From: Candidatus Woesearchaeota archaeon
Lineage (GTDB): Archaea; Nanobdellota; Nanobdellia; Woesearchaeales; UBA12501
NCBI GenBank assembly: GCA_030651375.1
Contig: JAUSFM010000016.1
Coordinates: forward strand, 1 to 64,000
Length of the DNA stretch: 64,000 nt
Direction of reading: 5' to 3'
Shown here: positions 60,255 through 64,000 of the stretch, piece after piece
How positions within the stretch are numbered: position 1 is the stretch's first letter
How the letters are laid out: every line of letters starts with the position of its first letter
Program-made: the position numbers and the translations under genes
Notes under the pieces: generated by a model
The model's database searches: none
What the model saw: the letters and a program-made list of their open reading frames with translations, nothing else
Told to the model about the DNA's origin: nothing

Positions 60255-61400
60255 TTATTTTTTTACTTCAACAACAAGGCCGGGAAGGCCCGTGCCGACG
60301 GGAATAGGCTGGTTAATCATCACGTTCTCAACGACTGAAGTGAGTGTATCTTCTTCGCCGATGAGTGCCGCGTCAATGATGTGCTTGATGGGCGTTTCGA
60401 ACGACGCGCGTGCAAGGACCGAGGATTTCTCGCTCACAATGCCGTAGCGCGTGATGCCTTTGATGCTGCCAGCGGTGCACATCATGTCAGCAACAAGCAT
60501 GATGTGTCGCCTGTCAATGTTCAAGCCCTGGCTTTCAATGACTTTGAATATTTCGTTGATTGCTGCCTGGCGCGCTGCTTCAATGCCGAGCACACCGGCA
60601 ATTTCGTAGAGGTCATTGGACACGGTTCTGGTAGTGTCAACAAAGTCGAGTGAGAGTATTTTTCCGAGGTTGGTGCCGGCAGTAACGATAATAAATTCAT
60701 CGCCGCGCTTGACCGGCAGTACTTGGGTAATGCCCTTGATGCCCTGCAGGTACGCCTCTTTTATTTTTTCTTTGAGTTTGTACAGCTCATTGAGCCCTGC
60801 TTCTTTTCCAGACGCCTTGACAAAGATAGAACCATCTTTTTCCTTGACGGAAAGCTTGACTACTTTTTCAAGCGCCTTGATAAAGCCAGCGCGTGTCATG
60901 CCAATTTCACGGAGTTTGTTTTCATCGGGGCGAATTTCAATGGTGAATTCGAGCATGTTGATGATAAATTCTGAAACAACTTCTTCGACCGTGGTTTCTT
61001 TGATGACGAGCGCAATGCGCTTGATGTCCTTTCCTTCGCTGTACGGCGGCTTGAGGTAGATTTCCATCATCGGCGTGCTCAGATTTTTTCTGCCGTCGAG
61101 AATTTCAATAATTCTCGGCAGGCCGGTGGTGACGTTCATTTCCGCAACGCCGGCAAAGTGGAACGTGTTAAGGGTCATCTGGGTGCCGGGCTCGCCGATT
61201 GATTCTGCACTGATAACGCCGACGCTTTCACCGGGCTCAACTTTTGAATCTTCATATTCTTTGACTGTGGCATCGAATACTTGTTTGAGCTGTGTTTTTG
61301 TGGCGTTCGCCGGAAGATGCTTCTTCATATCGCTGATAATTTTTTTATTCAGCAGAGGAAGGTATTCTTCGCACAGTTCGTTCACAGTATCAGTCGTCAT
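60255..61400 (-). CDS. rpoA2: DNA-directed RNA polymerase subunit A'' (Rpo1C)
   Basis: This 381-residue C-terminal part of the largest RNA polymerase subunit includes the bridge-helix/trigger loop region [26 protein letters not shown] and clamp parts. The split between A' and A'' is normal for archaea. The ATG at 61400 with GAGG 6 nt upstream is preferred over the ATG at 61412. It is followed by rpl30e. Confidence 0.95.
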   Translation of the reverse strand: MTTDTVNELCEEYLPLLNKKIISDMKKHLPANATKTQLKQVFDATVKEYEDSKVEPGESVGVISAESIGEPGTQMTLNTFHFAGVAEMNVTTGLPRIIEILDGRKNLSTPMMEIYLKPPYSEGKDIKRIALVIKETTVEEVVSEFIINMLEFTIEIRPDENKLREIGMTRAGFIKALEKVVKLSVKEKDGSIFVKASGKEAGLNELYKLKEKIKEAYLQGIKGITQVLPVKRGDEFIIVTAGTNLGKILSLDFVDTTRTVSNDLYEIAGVLGIEAARQAAINEIFKVIESQGLNIDRRHIMLVADMMCTAGSIKGITRYGIVSEKSSVLARASFETPIKHIIDAALIGEEDTLTSVVENVMINQPIPVGTGLPGLVVEVKK

Positions 61401-61414
61401 GGTGTTCCTCATTC

Positions 61415-64000
61415 TCAGTCTGCTTCAGTGCCGCAGATATGTTCGATGATTCGTTTCACATTGAGCTTGCCGCCCTCGCTCTTGGAAATGTCAATGCCGT
61501 CTTCGCCGTACAGGAACTGGATAATTCTTCCTGATGCGTCACGGACCGTGTGGTCGTATTCAACGCGCAGGTCCTGCATCGCATTGGCAAGCCGCCTGTA
61601 TAAATATCCTGATTTTGGAGTACGCAGTGCGGTATCCATGAGGCTGTCACGGCCGGTCATTGCTGCGAAGAAAAATTCGTGCGGCGCAAGGCCGGACTTG
61701 AAGCCGTTGCTGATAAAGCCGCGCGCTGCTGGCATGAGATCATCTTTTTTGAAACAGGAAAGTGTTCTGTTGGAAAAGCCCTTGCTGATTCTGTTGCCAC
61801 GCAGTGCCTGCTGGCCGACGCAAGCGCCAATTTGTGCCATGTTAATCGGCGTGCCGCGCGCACCGCTCTTCGCCATGGCAATGGTGCCGGTGGTGCCCGG
61901 TGCGTATTCAGTAACGAGATTACCGATTTTGTTACGCGCGGTGTTCAGCGCTTCGAGAATGCGAAGCTCGAGCGTTTCAATGAGTGTTTTTCCCGGGAAT
62001 GTCTCGATTTCCTTGTTGTGGTACCGTTTGATAAGCATGTCCGCCTCTTCTTCGGCTTGCGCCTTAATGGCATTGATTTTTTCAACTGCTTCCCGAGGAA
62101 GATCCATGTCGGAAATTGCCGTCGAGAAACCGTACTTGCTCAAGGTGAACACGGCAAGCTTGCACATTTTTGTCAGCACATCAAGCGTGAAGTGCTCGCC
62201 GTACTGCTTGTGCAGGTTGCGCAGCATAAGCCCTGCGCCGTGGCCAAGGTTTGCAGAGTCCATGACTCCCTTGAGGATTTTTCCTTTGCGGATAATGAGG
62301 TCGGGCTCTTCTTTTTTCTTGTTTCCTTTGGTGAAGCCGGAAAATCTGAAATCCGCAGGGAGCAGGCAGCTGAACACGTCTTTGCCCGTGACCATGTCTT
62401 TGTTCGGCAGGCGGGAAAAATCGTTGATGCCTGACGCGGAAAGCAAGTCAACAGCATCGCGGTGTTTCATGACCGTGTCGTCGTGGGTTAGCACATAGGA
62501 TCCTGAAATTGCGTCTTGAATGCAGCCGATAACGCTCAAGCCATACCGCGGGCTAATCATCTGCAGGTCAACCATCATAAGCATTTCTGTTTCAGCGCGT
62601 GCTTCTTCAGTTTGAGGAATGTGCAGGTTCATTTCGTCGCCGTCAAAATCCGCGTTGTACGGATGGCACACTGCTGGATTGAGGCGGAATGTTTTGTGCG
62701 GCAACACGCGAATGCGGTGCGCCATCATTGACATTCTGTGCAAACTGGGCTGGCGGTTGAAAACAGCAAGGTCACCGTCCATGAGGTGGCGCTCAACAAT
62801 GTATCCCGGCTGAATTTCTTCGAGCAGCTGCTCTTTTGTTTCGTCGGTGATTTTCTTTTTCTTGCCATCCGGCCGTGTAATATAATTGGCACCTGGATAG
62901 TTTTTCGGGCCGCGCTCAATAAATTGTTTGAGGTACTCCCGGTTCCATTCAGTGACGCGTTCAGGAACCGTCAGTTTGCTGGCAACAATTTTTGGAATGC
63001 CGACCTCATTCATCTTAATCATCGGATCAGGAGAGATGACGGTACGTGAAGAAAAGTTTGTGCGCTTGCCGGCAAGGTTGTGCCTGATGCGGCCTTCCTT
63101 GCTTGTAATGCGCTCGGTAATTGTTTTCAGCGGCTGGCCCGAGCGATGGCGTGCTGGCGGGAGCTGGGCAACATTGTTGTCGAAAAACGTGGTGATGTGG
63201 TATTGTAACAAATCCCAGAGATCTTCGATGATAATTTCAGGAGCACCGGCGTTGATGTTTTCAAACAGGCGTTGGTTGATACGGACAATGTCGCCGAGCT
63301 TGTGGGTTAAGTCATCCTCACTGCGCTCGCCACTTTCAAGAGTGATCGATGGGCGAATGGTGACGGGAGGGATTGCCATGACCGTGAGTATAATCCATTC
63401 CGGCCTGCTCACGTCAGAATTCAGGCCGAACATTCGGCAGTCGTCATCGCTCAATTTTTCAAGTCGTGTTCTGATTTCAATGGGTGAAAGCCGCTTGTCA
63501 TTTTCCATGTAGGTGTACGGCTTGTCGAGTGAAATTTTGTATTGTTTCGCCTTGCAGTGCGGGCATTTGCTGATTGTTTTCAGGCCGGCAATAATTTCCT
63601 TGATTCTTCGGCGCCGCGCTTCAAGGCCGCCTTGTGCTTCTGCTTCAGCCAGCACTTCAGTGTACTGGTCAACCTTGTTTTGTGGAATAAGCACTTTGCC
63701 GCACTCGCGGCACGCGCAGCGGAGCATGGTGAGGATGAGCGGGACAAATTTGATATGGATAATCGGCCGGGCAAGCTCAATGTAGCCGAAGTGGCCGATG
63801 CACTCTTTGAGTTTTGAGCCGCAGGTCTTGCATTTCAATCCGGGATCGATAACGCCGAGGCGAATGTCCATGAGGCCGCCGTCAACCGGGTAGCCCTCTT
63901 TGTCGTAGAGTTCCGGCGTGACAATCTTTGCAGAGGCCATGCTCTTGATCATTTTTGGCGAGAGCAGTCCGAAGGAAATGCTTTCAATTTCTTTGTAGGG
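61415..64000 (-). CDS. rpoA1: DNA-directed RNA polymerase subunit A' (Rpo1N), 5' end outside window
   Basis: The frame continues past the window edge; homology begins with FGLLSP, so 10 to 15 residues are missing. The catalytic Mg motif [12 protein letters not shown] is near 62640. Zinc-binding CKTC...C..H, CREC and CPHC motifs lie near the N-terminus. It is the largest catalytic subunit, feeding directly into rpoA2 (14-nt spacing to the preferred start). Confidence 0.97.
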   Translation of the reverse strand, partial: PYKEIESISFGLLSPKMIKSMASAKIVTPELYDKEGYPVDGGLMDIRLGVIDPGLKCKTCGSKLKECIGHFGYIELARPIIHIKFVPLILTMLRCACRECGKVLIPQNKVDQYTEVLAEAEAQGGLEARRRRIKEIIAGLKTISKCPHCKAKQYKISLDKPYTYMENDKRLSPIEIRTRLEKLSDDDCRMFGLNSDVSRPEWIILTVMAIPPVTIRPSITLESGERSEDDLTHKLGDIVRINQRLFENINAGAPEIIIEDLWDLLQYHITTFFDNNVAQLPPARHRSGQPLKTITERITSKEGRIRHNLAGKRTNFSSRTVISPDPMIKMNEVGIPKIVASKLTVPERVTEWNREYLKQFIERGPKNYPGANYITRPDGKKKKITDETKEQLLEEIQPGYIVERHLMDGDLAVFNRQPSLHRMSMMAHRIRVLPHKTFRLNPAVCHPYNADFDGDEMNLHIPQTEEARAETEMLMMVDLQMISPRYGLSVIGCIQDAISGSYVLTHDDTVMKHRDAVDLLSASGINDFSRLPNKDMVTGKDVFSCLLPADFRFSGFTKGNKKKEEPDLIIRKGKILKGVMDSANLGHGAGLMLRNLHKQYGEHFTLDVLTKMCKLAVFTLSKYGFSTAISDMDLPREAVEKINAIKAQAEEEADMLIKRYHNKEIETFPGKTLIETLELRILEALNTARNKIGNLVTEYAPGTTGTIAMAKSGARGTPINMAQIGACVGQQALRGNRISKGFSNRTLSCFKKDDLMPAARGFISNGFKSGLAPHEFFFAAMTGRDSLMDTALRTPKSGYLYRRLANAMQDLRVEYDHTVRDASGRIIQFLYGEDGIDISKSEGGKLNVKRIIEHICGTEAD

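Noticed and set aside
61281-62498. Long open frames opposite rpoA1/rpoA2, including a 405-codon one
   Set aside because: Both genes are clearly RNA polymerase subunits; the antisense frames have no motifs.
60255-64000. RNA polymerase largest subunit broken by frameshift
   Set aside because: The A'/A'' split is the normal archaeal arrangement with separate start and ribosome site.

Overview
The window is a gene-dense stretch of an archaeal chromosome. Diagnostic archaeal genes are RNA polymerase with the largest subunit split into A' and A'', Rpo4, translation factors aIF2-gamma and aIF6, ribosomal proteins L15e, L21e and L30e, prefoldin alpha, SRP54 and FtsY, a proteasome beta subunit, the termination factor FttA with a second beta-CASP nuclease, NucS, the DTD2-type D-aminoacyl-tRNA deacylase and archaeal (type II) GAPDH. 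Small genes, many lipoprotein-like or surface proteins, HEPN/MNT modules, a GrpE-DnaK-DnaJ chaperone set and fragmentary metabolism suggest a DPANN lineage, with Woesearchaeota-like as my best guess. That placement is inference; I saw no rRNA. Stop codons are used normally.

Layout. 1-3 kb: the 5' part of a large N-glycosylation-rich beta-helix surface protein, then dtdA. 3-10 kb: AbrB-like protein, membrane protein, beta-CASP nuclease, a 35-residue ORF, a Ca2+ P-type ATPase and two HIT proteins. 10-19.5 kb: SRP54, an ABC-2 exporter, the L21e-Rpo4-DUF655 cluster, a nuclease-like protein, thioredoxin reductase and aIF2-gamma. 19.9-21.2 kb: two small paralogous His-rich membrane proteins flank a RelE-like toxin whose antitoxin-like partner lies tail-to-tail on the other strand. 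21.2-24.6 kb: ScpA, and aIF6-prefoldin-FtsY with overlapping ends. 24.7-29 kb: 3-methyladenine glycosylase, tRNA-Val with a duplicated 3' end, a lipoprotein and HAD hydrolase, RDD protein and SppA.

29-37.4 kb: a stress island. A winged-helix regulator diverges from grpE, a Cys-cluster gene and dnaK; two 17-bp palindromic operators lie between. Downstream are an HTH-MNT/HEPN module, a PEP-synthase-like swivel protein, a MazG-HAD fusion and dnaJ. 37.4-44.6 kb: duplicated phosphoribosyltransferase, an NMN-adenylyltransferase-like protein with a zinc-ribbon extension, a Cys-rich surface protein, L15e, a DUF1624 membrane protein and Elp3. 44.7-50.1 kb: PGK-GAPDH operon, a second HTH-MNT/HEPN module, and methionine aminopeptidase. 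50.2-59.5 kb: small zinc proteins and lipoproteins, FttA, proteasome beta, S12, NucS, a 670-residue unknown and an XRE-type regulator. 59.5-64 kb: NusA-like, L30e, A'' and A' (5' end beyond the window).

Expression signals are consistent. Many first genes have a TATA element about 25-30 nt before the start codon, implying leaderless mRNAs. Internal genes often carry GGAGG or GGTGA ribosome sites or ATGA start/stop overlaps. The strongest leads are the heat-shock operators, the convergent toxin/antitoxin between paralogs, two HIT proteins lacking the catalytic histidine, the tRNA 3'-end duplication, and a perfect 32-bp palindrome upstream of nucS.
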